Shown here: piece after piece, positions 28,603 through 37,362 of the stretch
Position numbering within the stretch: position 1 is the stretch's first letter
Layout of the letters: each line of letters starts with the position of its first letter
Assembly (NCBI GenBank): GCA_011364965.1
Contig: RDOB01000001.1
Span: 1-64,000 of the forward strand
Direction: 5' to 3'
Source of the DNA: Candidatus Heimdallarchaeota archaeon
Lineage (GTDB): Archaea > Asgardarchaeota > Heimdallarchaeia > Hodarchaeales > Hodarchaeaceae
Length of the DNA: 64,000 nucleotides
Translations under genes and position numbers: made by a program
The notes under the pieces: generated by a model
The model's database searches: none
The model's input: only the letters and a program-made list of their open reading frames with translations
What the model was told of the DNA's origin: nothing

Positions 28603-28917
28603 ATGAGTACTGAATTTACAAAAAAGGTGAAATTTCTCATAAAATGCATTCCTCCTGGAAAAGTAGCAACCTATGGCCAAATTGCTACACATGCGGGAAA
28701 TCCCCGAGCTTCCCGTCAAGTAGCGTGGATCTTACATTCAGCAAGCAAAAAAGATGATTTACCTTGGCATCGAGTTATCAATAGTAAAGGAAAAATTTCA
28801 TTGCCACATGGAGGAGGGTACGAAGAACAAGTATCATTATTGGAACGTGAGGGAGTTAAATTTACCAAATCTGGAATGATCAACCTCAAAATGTTTCTAT
28901 GGGATCCATTTGAATAA
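28603..28917 (+). CDS. Alkyltransferase-like (ATL) protein
   Basis: 104 residues, equal to the C-terminal DNA-binding domain of O6-methylguanine methyltransferases (IPPGKVATYGQIA, SRQVAWIL). The reactive-site motif PCHRV is PWHRV: the acceptor Cys is replaced by Trp, as in ATL proteins (S. pombe Atl1, E. coli YbaZ). Such proteins bind O6-alkylguanine, flip the base and recruit nucleotide excision repair rather than repairing directly. Monocistronic. Confidence 0.92.
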   Translation: MSTEFTKKVKFLIKCIPPGKVATYGQIATHAGNPRASRQVAWILHSASKKDDLPWHRVINSKGKISLPHGGGYEEQVSLLEREGVKFTKSGMINLKMFLWDPFE

Positions 28918-28952
28918 GAAAATCAAGAATAAGATTAGATCCGTGGAACTGG

Positions 28953-29378
28953 TTAATCATTTCCAAGGGTAAAATAAAGATATGCAACAATTGCACCGGC
29001 AATTGCAGTAAAGAATACGGAGAACCACATATCAAAAAGAAGAAGTGTGGAAATGAAAAATACTATAAATAAACCTGCGATTTCTAGAATATTCATGTTT
29101 CCTCCTGCATACTCACGTATTATTGCATAAACAACAATAGTTGAGAAGAACATGATACCCCAGATAAATAAATGAAATAATATTAATAATGGAGTAAAAG
29201 TGCCTCCGAATAAATCTACCTCGAGAAATAAAAATCCGAAAAATGTAGTTTCTATATCTCTAGAGAAAAACAGAAAGATTATTTCAATAAGAAAGCTTAT
29301 AGATAAAATGAATACTCCTAAAATGACTGTTCTTGTTTGCTCTGAAACCCATATATTTCGATAAAGAGATTTGGCCAT
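28953..29378 (-). CDS. Four-helix membrane protein of unknown function
   Basis: 141 residues with hydrophobic stretches at about 17-37, 58-85, 98-115 and 116-138. A short N-terminal cytoplasmic part (MAKSLYRNIWVSEQTRT). No known motif. Convergent with the ATL gene. Confidence 0.55.
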   Translation of the reverse strand: MAKSLYRNIWVSEQTRTVILGVFILSISFLIEIIFLFFSRDIETTFFGFLFLEVDLFGGTFTPLLILFHLFIWGIMFFSTIVVYAIIREYAGGNMNILEIAGLFIVFFISTLLLFDMWFSVFFTAIAGAIVAYLYFTLGND

Positions 29379-29859
29379 TTTCTCAAAAACTCCAACCTAA
29401 GTTCTCCAAACTCTGCTTATTGAGATTGAGCTTTTATCTTTTATTTTTCTAAATTGACTTTTCTTAATAATCCTAAGAGAGATACAAAGTAAAACCAGAT
29501 TAGTACGTCCTTTGCCAAAACAGCTTAATATCGCTTTTCTATTTACTTCATTTGAAGCGTAAAATTTGCTATTATAGTTGGTAGAACATTACATGATTGA
29601 TTCTTAATAACTACTAACTACTCGTCAATAAGGAAACAAAATAAAAGCGAATCTTTATAAAGAAAAGAGATAGGAGGAAATTAATAGAATGTTTGGGAAC
29701 ATTGTCCTCTGACACCAAAAAAGCACTTTCACAATAATGATCTCTTAAGCTTGCCATGCTCAAACACTTCAATTACGTATACACTAAAAAAATTGACCAT
29801 GAGTTAAAAAAACGCCCTGAGAATTAATCAACTTGTAGTTCCCAAGAGGAATTCCGAAA
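29379..29859. other. Intergenic region with long 5' leader of a GTPase gene
   Basis: About 480 nt. TTTATAAAG at 29655-29663 is a good TATA-like element. Downstream, AGGAGG at 29672-29677 precedes a 7-codon frame (29689-29712, MFGNIVL then stop), about 150 nt before the GTPase start. No other ORF or clear fold was seen. Confidence 0.4.
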
Positions 29860-30561
29860 ATGAAGATCGTGTTATTAGGACCATATAATTCAGGAAAATC
29901 AACAACAGTTCATAAAGTGTGTGGCAATTCAGCAATTTCTATTGACTATGGGGGTACAACTGTTGCTTTAGATCATTGCCGAACTCAAATTTATGGCGTG
30001 GAAATATTCTTATTTGGCACACCAGGGCTCAGTCGGTTTGAAGTGATCAGAAAAATCTTAAGTAAAGGCGCTGATGGAATTTTATTTGTAGTGGATTCAG
30101 TGAATGTCGCATCATTTGAAGAAGCACACAAACTTCTTCAGGAAGTATATGAAATTCTGCCTGGTGTTCCTGTTGTATTATGTGCGAATAAACAGGACAT
30201 TCGGGGTGCTAAAACCCCCCAAGAGGTTGCTGACGCGGTTTTAGGTAAAGACCAAGATGTTATATCAGTAATTGGTACCTCAGCTACTACTGGAACCAAT
30301 TTGGAGAAAGCTTTTGGAGCTATTGTATTAAATGCAATTAAGCAGTATTATGAAATTCTCCTTGCAGTAAAGCATTCAAACGGAGAATTAGCAAATATAG
30401 CAGAAAATTTGAATGAACCTAAAGAGAAAGTTCATTCTAGGCTTCAATTCGCCTCTTGGCGGCGATTAATTTCTGCTGATTGGGATAATTTAACTTTTAC
30501 TCTTCCAAAAGGAGTATCTAATATCTTAGATATTTTGGAATTTGGTAGTAAACAGATTTAA
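29860..30561 (+). CDS. Small GTPase-like protein with C-terminal extension
   Basis: 233 residues. G1 LGPYNSGKSTTV, G3-like FGTPGLSRFE in place of DTAGQ, G4 ANKQDI and G5 GTSATTG are visible. The GTPase domain ends near residue 165; about 65 further residues look like a small winged helix (EPKEKVHSRLQFASWRRL, LILDILEFG). MglA/Gtr-like in type. Long 5' leader and an ATG start. The G3 change suggests altered nucleotide cycling, but that is inference. Confidence 0.85.
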   Translation: MKIVLLGPYNSGKSTTVHKVCGNSAISIDYGGTTVALDHCRTQIYGVEIFLFGTPGLSRFEVIRKILSKGADGILFVVDSVNVASFEEAHKLLQEVYEILPGVPVVLCANKQDIRGAKTPQEVADAVLGKDQDVISVIGTSATTGTNLEKAFGAIVLNAIKQYYEILLAVKHSNGELANIAENLNEPKEKVHSRLQFASWRRLISADWDNLTFTLPKGVSNILDILEFGSKQI

Positions 30562-30603
30562 AATGCTAGAACAAATTTTTGATAATTAATGGAGTTGAAT
30601 CAT

Positions 30604-30780
30604 ATGGTTGAAAAACCTGATGTTTATATTTGTCAGAATAAGGAATGCGAACATAGATTTCAAAAAGCAAAATTTGTAACAGTCCAAGATGAGGATGGTA
30701 TATACATAACTAAACCAGCTTGTCCCAACTGCGGAACCACAGATATTATTTCTTCAGCTTGGTTATTACGAGATGAATAG
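30604..30780 (+). CDS. Small zinc-ribbon protein
   Basis: About 58 residues with ICQNKECEHRF and CPNCGTTDIISSAWLL, one likely zinc site (CxxxxC and CxxC). The ORF track starts at 30589, but GGAG at 30591-30594 suits the ATG at 30604 (MVEKPDVYIC). It lies between a GTPase and a THUMP gene in the same direction. Some such ribbons are RNA polymerase or elongation factor subunits; the sequence does not fix which. Confidence 0.6.
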   Translation: MVEKPDVYICQNKECEHRFQKAKFVTVQDEDGIYITKPACPNCGTTDIISSAWLLRDE

Positions 30781-30810
30781 CAACCCGATTTAATAACTCG
30801 GAGCCATAAC

Positions 30811-31338
30811 TTGATGAGTTTCTTAATAAGTTCTCAGCGAACACTAGAACGTGATGCTCTTTCAGAAAGTTATTATGTCATCTCTGACGTATTAGGGTAT
30901 GAATTATCTCCATTGAGATCGAGAGTGCCAGGTCTCAGCATATTAAAACTAAATTCTGATATCAATCCGTTTGAAGTGATTAGTAAAATCCGTGATTATA
31001 TTGCTGATACTGGACCACTAATCACTTGTCTTAAAATTGTTCCTTTAGAACAGCTTATTAAAACTGACCTCCCTCTTATTGTTGAAACAGCTTTTGAGCT
31101 AGCAGAGGAAAAGATAAAAACAGAACATTCATGGAAGGTCAATTTACGGAAACGACAGTCAAACCTTGGAACATTTGAAGTAATCGAAGCAGTCGCGGAA
31201 AGAATTGATTGGGGTAAGGTTGATCTCTCAAATCCTGATTATGAAATTAGAATAGAAATCATCAGAGATTTAACTGGAATATCTGTGATGCCCCCTATGA
31301 CTGAGATTCGCATGGTTGAATGGCTAGACCAGAATTAG
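30811..31338 (+). CDS. THUMP-domain protein (Tan1-like)
   Basis: 175 residues. The second half has the THUMP pattern WKVNLRKRQSNLGTFEVIEA and VDLSNPDYEIRIEII. Tan1/THUMPD1 bind tRNA and help acetylate C12 in eukaryotes. No methyltransferase domain is present, so it is a stand-alone THUMP protein. TTG (30811) or ATG (30814) start, after GGAG at 30801-30804. Convergent with Cgi121, 9 nt apart; both link to tRNA modification. Confidence 0.85.
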   Translation: MMSFLISSQRTLERDALSESYYVISDVLGYELSPLRSRVPGLSILKLNSDINPFEVISKIRDYIADTGPLITCLKIVPLEQLIKTDLPLIVETAFELAEEKIKTEHSWKVNLRKRQSNLGTFEVIEAVAERIDWGKVDLSNPDYEIRIEIIRDLTGISVMPPMTEIRMVEWLDQN

Positions 31339-31347
31339 TTGAGAAAA

Positions 31348-31815
31348 TTATTTCGATAAAACTAAAAGAGCAATCCTTTGGAGGATTGCAGACTCAATTT
31401 CTAAATAATTATACTCTGATGCTTTAAAGCCCTCTTCAATGAGGAGGCGGACTACATTATTATGTTTGGATGCCAGATTTTCAAGCAATTCATTGTAAAG
31501 ATTAATATCCAAAGTTTCAATAAGTAAATCTGTAGCTTCCGAACTTTCAAGCTCATTAGTTCCAATGACTATTCCAATTACTTCTTTAGTTGATGCTTTT
31601 ATGCCTATTAACTCTATTGCTTTATTTATTTGTCTATAACCAGATGTATACAAGAGTAATTCGACTGAAAGACTCCTAGAGATCATACGATTGTCAATAT
31701 AAGCTTTGATAGCGTGCCATGCTGCAGAGTACAAGTGCTTATACCCCCAAATATATTGATTATCTAGGAGCTGAGAAGCAATTACCCCATCTTTCGAAAT
31801 TTTGCTTAAAATCAT
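31348..31815 (-). CDS. KEOPS complex subunit Cgi121
   Basis: 155 residues. Family features: YSAAWHAIKAY near the N-terminus and the core SVELLLYTSGYRQINKAIELIG followed by TKEVIGIVIGTN. Cgi121 binds the tRNA acceptor end and stimulates the KEOPS threonylcarbamoyl-adenosine (t6A37) machinery. The other KEOPS genes are not in the window. It is a single gene. The sequence GCAATCC / GGATTGC inside its 3' part may also form a hairpin for the convergent THUMP gene. Confidence 0.82.
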   Translation of the reverse strand: MILSKISKDGVIASQLLDNQYIWGYKHLYSAAWHAIKAYIDNRMISRSLSVELLLYTSGYRQINKAIELIGIKASTKEVIGIVIGTNELESSEATDLLIETLDINLYNELLENLASKHNNVVRLLIEEGFKASEYNYLEIESAILQRIALLVLSK

Positions 31816-32021
31816 ACCTAGTCGTTCGGGATCAGGTTTGGTGTTAAGAACTCCGCAAAAAGAGTATAATTTATGCCCTTCAATTGTTTCTGTAAAATAT
31901 TGAGTTATCTAGAAACCGCTCCAAAATCTAATGGGAATTTCTTATCAGTGCGTTTATTTTATATCCTATTATTAAAATCTGTACGTATTATTAGGTTCCT
32001 TTTATTTCTAAGGATACGAGG

Positions 32022-32633
32022 ATGATGGTTGAATTCAGAGTATTAAATTGGACGGATATCGATTCTTTGGCAAGACGTCTCTACCATCAAATAAAAAAAG
32101 CAAGATTTCAACCTGAAATTATACTCGGTATCAGTAGAGGAGGGTGGATCCCAGCGAGACTTTTAAGTGATATGTTTGAAGCTGAGTGCCCTTTTTTAGG
32201 AAACACATCTTCAGTTTTAGCTACAATGCAGATCAAATTCTATACAGGGATAGCAGAAACACACAAAAGTCCTGTTGTGGCACAAGATGTCGGTGTAGAC
32301 ATTTATCAAAAGAAAATATTGCTAGTTGATGATTTAGCGGATACTGGGGAAAGTCTTGAGTGCGCGCTGGATTACTTAAGTCTTAAAAAGCCTAAAGTGG
32401 TTCAAATAGCAACATTACTCTACAAGCCTTGGAGTAAAGTGAAACCTCATTATTTTGTTGAAGAAGCAACTGAATGGGTTGTATTTCCTCATGAATATTA
32501 CGAATTTATGACAGAACGAACTATTGCAGAAAATTTAGACAAAACGACAGCTTGGGCTACATTTCTAGAGCTAGGGATACCTGACTCTTCAGTTATCTTT
32601 TTTGTTGAGAATTTTCTTTCTAACAAAGACTAG
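32022..32633 (+). CDS. Phosphoribosyltransferase (type I)
   Basis: 203 residues. PRPP-binding motif ILLVDDLADTGESL and the loop LGISRGGWIPARL define a type I PRTase, most likely for hypoxanthine/xanthine/guanine salvage. Full length. It is 83 nt upstream of ThrRS in the same direction. Base specificity cannot be told. Confidence 0.85.
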   Translation: MMVEFRVLNWTDIDSLARRLYHQIKKARFQPEIILGISRGGWIPARLLSDMFEAECPFLGNTSSVLATMQIKFYTGIAETHKSPVVAQDVGVDIYQKKILLVDDLADTGESLECALDYLSLKKPKVVQIATLLYKPWSKVKPHYFVEEATEWVVFPHEYYEFMTERTIAENLDKTTAWATFLELGIPDSSVIFFVENFLSNKD

Positions 32634-32725
32634 TAATTCTTCTCCATTATGAAAACTAATTTTTAGAACCTTTAAAGGGGGTATAAATGGTATTATTTGA
32701 TAAAATCTAGAACTTCGTGATTCAT

Positions 32726-34624
32726 ATGCAACTTTTACTTATTCATTCAAACGGATTCCAATATAAGGTGAATGAGAAAGCTATATCTAATCCTGAAAAA
32801 TTGTCAGAGGTAATTCCAGGGGAATACAGTACCAAAGATTCAGTACTCATCATCTTTGTAGCTGTAGAGGATGATGATAGGCAAAATACATCAAATTTGA
32901 TCCAATTCGCAGTAAGAGAAATTTTACAGGCCATGAAAGATATCAAGGAGAGTAATTTAATTCTATATCCATGGGTTCATTTATCGAAGTATAAACCTGC
33001 AGAACCTAAAGAGGCTTTAAAAATTCTAAATCAGTTAAATAACGCTATTATAGGGGAATCTGCTGATTTGAAAGTCATAAGGGCTCCTTTTGGTTATTAT
33101 AAAAGTTTTTCTCTTAATTGTAAAGGCCATGCACTTGCAGAACGATCAAAGGAGATATCTAGTGACTATCTTGAGACACAAACCGAAAAAAAAACAGAAA
33201 TTACTACTGCGATTTCTGCAGAAGAAGAATCAACATCCAGATTTTATATTGTTTCTCGTAATGGAGATCTTATAGATTACAAAAATTATTCATTTGAAAA
33301 AGTTAGAAATTTTGAGCTATTTGTGAAATATGAGACCGCTAAAGATAGAACAGTAAGTGAACCACCAAAACATGTTGAAACTATGAAAAATTTAGAACTA
33401 ATAGATTATGAACTCGGTAGTGACCCTGGAAACTTTAGAATTCTTCCTAGAGGTTATGTAGTAAAGCAATTGATTGAAAAGCATGTAATAAATATGGCTA
33501 TCGATTATGGGGCTTTGGTTTTAGAAACCCCGATAATGTACTCTTATGAACATCCATCTCTTAAGAAATATTTAGAACGATTTCCTGCACGACAATATGT
33601 TGTAAAATCTGGTGAGCATGATTATTTCTTACGTTTCGCGGCTTGTTTCGGTCAATTTCTAGCAATGTCTAACTCGATAATCAGCTACAAACAATTACCC
33701 CTAAAAGTATTTGAAATGGCGAAATCTTTTCGACGTGAACAAAGAGGAGAACTCGCAGGAATTAGAAGACTTCGTGCATTTACAATGCCCGATCTTCATA
33801 CTATAGCAGATAGCTTAACAATGGCTAAAGAAGAATTTGAAACCCAGTTCAATCTAGCTAAACAATACATGAAGGATATTGAAATTGAATTTGAAACAGC
33901 TTTTCGTATGACAACGGAATTTTATGAAGAGAATAAAAATTGGATTCTTTCTCTTATTAAAACTTTAGATAAACCTGTATTACTTGAGCTATTTGAAAAA
34001 CGATATGCCTATTTCATCCTCAAATTCGAATTTAATGTTGTTGATGGGCAAAACAAAGCAGCAGCGTTATCAACAGTTCAAATTGACGTTGAAAATTCTG
34101 AAAGATTTGAGATTAAATATACTAATCAACTTGGAGAAGATAGTTATCCATTCTTACTACATTGTTCCATTTCTGGCTCTTCAGAAAGAGTCATTTATGG
34201 AATCCTAGAAGAACAGCTAAGGTTAAGTAATGAAGGTGGGAAACCAACATTTCCATTATGGTTATCTCCGAGTCAAGTCCGAATCTTACCTGTATCGGAA
34301 CAATTTAATGAGGAAGCAATCACCATTTCCGATCAATTAAAAAATGCGTTAATTAGAGCGGAAATAGATGATAGGGATCTTTCATTATCCAAAAAAATTC
34401 GAGCAGCTGAAAAATTATGGACCCCTATAATCTTGGTATTGGGTAAAAAAGAAACAGAAGAAAAAAAATTGAGCGTAAGATATCGAAAGGAAAGAAAACA
34501 AGAGTTTCAATCTATTGAGGAAATAATTTCATATATTAAGGAAAATACTAAAGGTAAACCGTGGTTCCCCCAAGTCTTCCCCAATCTGGTTTCGAAACAA
34601 CCGATCTTTACAAGAACCGTTTAA
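32726..34624 (+). CDS. thrS: Threonyl-tRNA synthetase, archaeal type
   Basis: About 632 residues. N-terminal archaeal editing domain (MQLLLIHSNGFQY, deacylating Ser-tRNA), then the class II core with PRGYVVKQLIEKHV, FRREQRGELAGIRRLRAFTMPD and motif 3 near FLLHCSISGSSERVIYG, and a C-terminal anticodon domain (LWLSPSQVRILPV). The GTG at 32717 in the track is less likely than the ATG at 32726, which begins at the conserved MQLLLIHS. Confidence 0.96.
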   Translation: MQLLLIHSNGFQYKVNEKAISNPEKLSEVIPGEYSTKDSVLIIFVAVEDDDRQNTSNLIQFAVREILQAMKDIKESNLILYPWVHLSKYKPAEPKEALKILNQLNNAIIGESADLKVIRAPFGYYKSFSLNCKGHALAERSKEISSDYLETQTEKKTEITTAISAEEESTSRFYIVSRNGDLIDYKNYSFEKVRNFELFVKYETAKDRTVSEPPKHVETMKNLELIDYELGSDPGNFRILPRGYVVKQLIEKHVINMAIDYGALVLETPIMYSYEHPSLKKYLERFPARQYVVKSGEHDYFLRFAACFGQFLAMSNSIISYKQLPLKVFEMAKSFRREQRGELAGIRRLRAFTMPDLHTIADSLTMAKEEFETQFNLAKQYMKDIEIEFETAFRMTTEFYEENKNWILSLIKTLDKPVLLELFEKRYAYFILKFEFNVVDGQNKAAALSTVQIDVENSERFEIKYTNQLGEDSYPFLLHCSISGSSERVIYGILEEQLRLSNEGGKPTFPLWLSPSQVRILPVSEQFNEEAITISDQLKNALIRAEIDDRDLSLSKKIRAAEKLWTPIILVLGKKETEEKKLSVRYRKERKQEFQSIEEIISYIKENTKGKPWFPQVFPNLVSKQPIFTRTV

Positions 34625-34905
34625 TGAATTTACAGGATTTAAGGAAAATAAGGATGATTTGTTCAGACATCATTTTTAAGAATCCCTACATATTATAAGA
34701 TGATGAAGAATTTACAATAATCAGCCCAATATTCACATCCCTATTGGGAATTAAAACAAAAAATCATATATATTCCTGTGTCCAAATCTATGATGGCCAA
34801 CTGATACACAATCAATTGCGATAAGGAAAAAAAGGCGAACCCTTATCTCAGGCTCAATTAGGGAAGATCTGGATTCTAAAAAATAAAACAAAGACGGGAT
34901 TTCAA

Positions 34906-35457
34906 ATGCCAACTAAACTATTTGGTCGAGAGATCGAGAATCAACTTGCTTTCGTTGGCCTTGCGAATGCAGGTAAAACTACACTAGTTAAAAGATTAAA
35001 AGGTGATGACAATCTCGAAACTGTTCCCACCATGGGTATGAATATCGAGACGTTAAAAATTGGGGAGATTGAAGTAATGGCTGTTGATTTAGGCGGTCAA
35101 GTTACATTTCCCTCAAGTCTCTGGGAGCCATTTGTTTCACAAGCTTCTGGAATAGTATTTGTTTTTGATTCAGCAGACAAACTTAAGGTCGAGGAAGCGG
35201 GTAAGTGGCTAAAAAAGGTAATTAAGTGGGCACCTGAAGATTCAGCTTTTCTTTTTCTTGCGAATAAACAAGATTTAGATGAAGCAATGAAAACAGAGGC
35301 AATAATACATACATTGGAACTAGAAAAAGAGATGTCAGAACGGCCTAGAACTTTTGGGGTTTATCCCTGTTCAGCTCTTTTAGGTCAGGGCGTAGACGAA
35401 GCATGGAACTGGATGAGTGAACGAATTCAGAGTACATTTTCACGAAAAAAGATATAG
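34906..35457 (+). CDS. Arf-family small GTPase
   Basis: 183 residues. G1 GLANAGKTTL, a Thr before GMNIETLKIG, G3 DLGGQVTFPSSLW, G4 LANKQDL, G5 CSALLGQG. This is the Arf/Sar1/Arl layout including WD-like GGQ. No N-terminal myristoylation glycine is obvious. It is directly followed by a second Arf-like gene, and the pair is convergent with the JAMM operon. Arf-like GTPases direct vesicle or membrane events in eukaryotes; the role in Asgard cells is unknown. Confidence 0.93.
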   Translation: MPTKLFGREIENQLAFVGLANAGKTTLVKRLKGDDNLETVPTMGMNIETLKIGEIEVMAVDLGGQVTFPSSLWEPFVSQASGIVFVFDSADKLKVEEAGKWLKKVIKWAPEDSAFLFLANKQDLDEAMKTEAIIHTLELEKEMSERPRTFGVYPCSALLGQGVDEAWNWMSERIQSTFSRKKI

Positions 35458-35466
35458 GTGCTGGCA

Positions 35467-36030
35467 ATGAGTTTCCTTACTAAGTTACGAGCAAAGTTCG
35501 CAAAAGAAAAGCTAACAGTTAAAATTGCATGGTTAGGATTAGATCATGCAGGGAAAACGACGATAGTCAAGAGAATTACCTCAGGGGAATTTGATGATAG
35601 TACATTCAGAACTCTAGGGATGAACGTAGACGAATTCAGCTCAGGGAATGTGCGATTCATTTCTTGGGATATAGGAGGACAAGCAGCATTCAGAGAATCG
35701 CTTTGGGAAAGTTATATGGCAGGATCAATGGGAATAGTATATGTCATAGACTCTGCAGACAAATCAAGGTTCGCAGAGGCCCAAGCGGAGTTATGGAGAT
35801 ATGTACTAGACAATGATAAAGTTCAAAATATTCCCATCCTTGTATTAGCTAATAAACAAGATCTGGAAGATGCAGCCTCAGCTGGAGAGGTAGCAAGGTC
35901 TCTTAATTTGCATAAGGTTACAACCCATTCTTATGCTATTGTTCCTACTTCGGCCAAGACAGGGTTTAATGTTGAAGAAGGATTGGAATGGCTTCGACAA
36001 CGAGTAACAGAAAAACTCGAACTCCTCTAA
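35467..36030 (+). CDS. Arf-family small GTPase (second copy)
   Basis: About 187 residues. G1 GLDHAGKTTIVKR, switch I FRTLGMNVDEF, G3 WDIGGQAAFRESLW, G4 LANKQDL, G5 TSAKTG. More Arf/Sar-typical than its neighbour (WDIGGQ). The track starts at GTG 35458, which is part of an AGGTG Shine-Dalgarno; the ATG at 35467 (MSFLTKLRAKF, amphipathic helix) is preferred. Its last bases overlap the convergent membrane-protein gene. Confidence 0.94.
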   Translation: MSFLTKLRAKFAKEKLTVKIAWLGLDHAGKTTIVKRITSGEFDDSTFRTLGMNVDEFSSGNVRFISWDIGGQAAFRESLWESYMAGSMGIVYVIDSADKSRFAEAQAELWRYVLDNDKVQNIPILVLANKQDLEDAASAGEVARSLNLHKVTTHSYAIVPTSAKTGFNVEEGLEWLRQRVTEKLELL

Positions 36031-36821
36031 GGTTGTTTTTTCTTCATTACTTTCTTCTCTGAAACGTCATTAATACGCCAACACAGTGCTAAGAAGAGTT
36101 CATACAACTTTTGAAGATCGAGATCTTTTTTGATTCTTGTATATACTCGTATTGATGGATCCTCAGTCGAATCAACGGATATTCTTACTAAAGCGTCCCG
36201 ATTATTATACAAATGTTTCAGTAGAGTCTTATCACCTAATAAATACATACCAGAGCGTTGAGAAGACGCTTTTATGACAAAAAAGTCATCTAACCGCGTA
36301 ACGCCAAGCTTAATATCATCCAATTGAAATAATACATTTTGATGCTTTTTAATTTGGCCTGTTTCATTTTGAGGTATTATCTCCACCTTAGTTGGTACTT
36401 TACCTTTCTTTGGATTAGCCTCCAACGCTATATAGTCATTTGCACCTGAAAACCATGAAATGATCACATTAAGCATGAGATGGCGCTCCTCTAAAGCAAA
36501 AACTACGCGGAAGTCTTTAAAGGGAATATTTTGAGCTTTATTATAAGTAGGGAATAATAATCCCCCATTTGAACTGAATTTTTCTGGTACAAGGTCAGTA
36601 AATTCTTTAGAAAAAACCTCCAAAAGAGATTCACGAGCTACATTCATAATCTTGTGATTTTTTCTTCTACCTGCCCAAAGAAGGTAAAAAGTAAAGAATA
36701 AAACCGTGCCAGGACCCAAAAAAATTATAAAATAGTCAAATAATGAATAAGAAGTGCTCTGTAGAAAAAATATCTTCAGAGAATTTATTATAGTCTGAAA
36801 TAGATAAGTAAAATTGTTCAT
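36027..36821 (-). CDS. Membrane-anchored protein downstream of JAMM
   Basis: About 264 residues from the ATG at 36821 (MNNFTYLFQ); the track start at 36887 overlaps JAMM. One or two hydrophobic segments in residues 1-60 (FDYFIIFLGPGTVLFFTFYL) are followed by a cytoplasmic domain of mixed structure (LLEVFSKEFTDLVPEKF). No recognised family. It is third in the leftward order E2-JAMM-this gene, so it may tie the module to the membrane. That link is inferred from position. Confidence 0.6.
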   Translation of the reverse strand: MNNFTYLFQTIINSLKIFFLQSTSYSLFDYFIIFLGPGTVLFFTFYLLWAGRRKNHKIMNVARESLLEVFSKEFTDLVPEKFSSNGGLLFPTYNKAQNIPFKDFRVVFALEERHLMLNVIISWFSGANDYIALEANPKKGKVPTKVEIIPQNETGQIKKHQNVLFQLDDIKLGVTRLDDFFVIKASSQRSGMYLLGDKTLLKHLYNNRDALVRISVDSTEDPSIRVYTRIKKDLDLQKLYELFLALCWRINDVSEKKVMKKKQP

Positions 36822-36852
36822 GGATCTCAAAGAAAAACCAGAAGTAGGAAAT

Positions 36853-37347
36853 TTATTTGTTTCTAGAAATAAAACTACCAATTTCACAATAATTAAATTC
36901 AGTTTTTCCCTGTTTTCCTACAACTTGATAAATTTTAAAAGGCGAGATTTCATCAGAACCTATTTTAATTGGTTCTATGACTAAGGCTACCGAATAATTA
37001 TTGTGTAATTGAAAAGAATAAATGTGGGTCTCAATATCAGTATTTGAAAGAAATAATCCGTATCCTGGATGAGAATGCCACCAACCCACAACATAATCAT
37101 CTTCATGAAGTATTTTCTCAAAAGCTTGAAAATCCTCTTCTGCAAAAGAAACAGAGGCCTCATCTCCCTCGGTGACGAAAACCATTCTTGTTATCACAAG
37201 CTCATCATTCCTCCTCATTTTCCCTCCTAATAATCCAATTGCTTCTCTAGGTATTGATTTCTTTGATATATCTGAAATTTTCTTTAAGGTGGAATATGAT
37301 ATTGTAACAGATTTGACTTGTTGGGTGAGTATAACAGGTTTTGAAAT
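36853..37347 (-). CDS. JAMM/MPN+ metalloprotease (Rpn11-like deubiquitinase)
   Basis: Zn-dependent isopeptidase of the Rpn11/Csn5 class. The JAMM core HSHPGYGLFLSNTD gives HxH-x7-S-x2-D. The track protein (from 37218) lacks the catalytic Glu; the frame stays open upstream and adds TISYSTLKKISDI and PREAIGLLGG, where the Glu sits as in Rpn11. No ATG/GTG/TTG exists in this extension. The best start is ATT at 37347 (SKPVILTQQ), preceded by GAGGGA with a 6-nt spacer and lying 15 nt after the E2 stop. 164 residues. It would release or process ubiquitin. Confidence 0.88.
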   Translation of the reverse strand: MSKPVILTQQVKSVTISYSTLKKISDISKKSIPREAIGLLGGKMRRNDELVITRMVFVTEGDEASVSFAEEDFQAFEKILHEDDYVVGWWHSHPGYGLFLSNTDIETHIYSFQLHNNYSVALVIEPIKIGSDEISPFKIYQVVGKQGKTEFNYCEIGSFISRNK

Positions 37348-37362
37348 TTGAAGTCCCTCATC

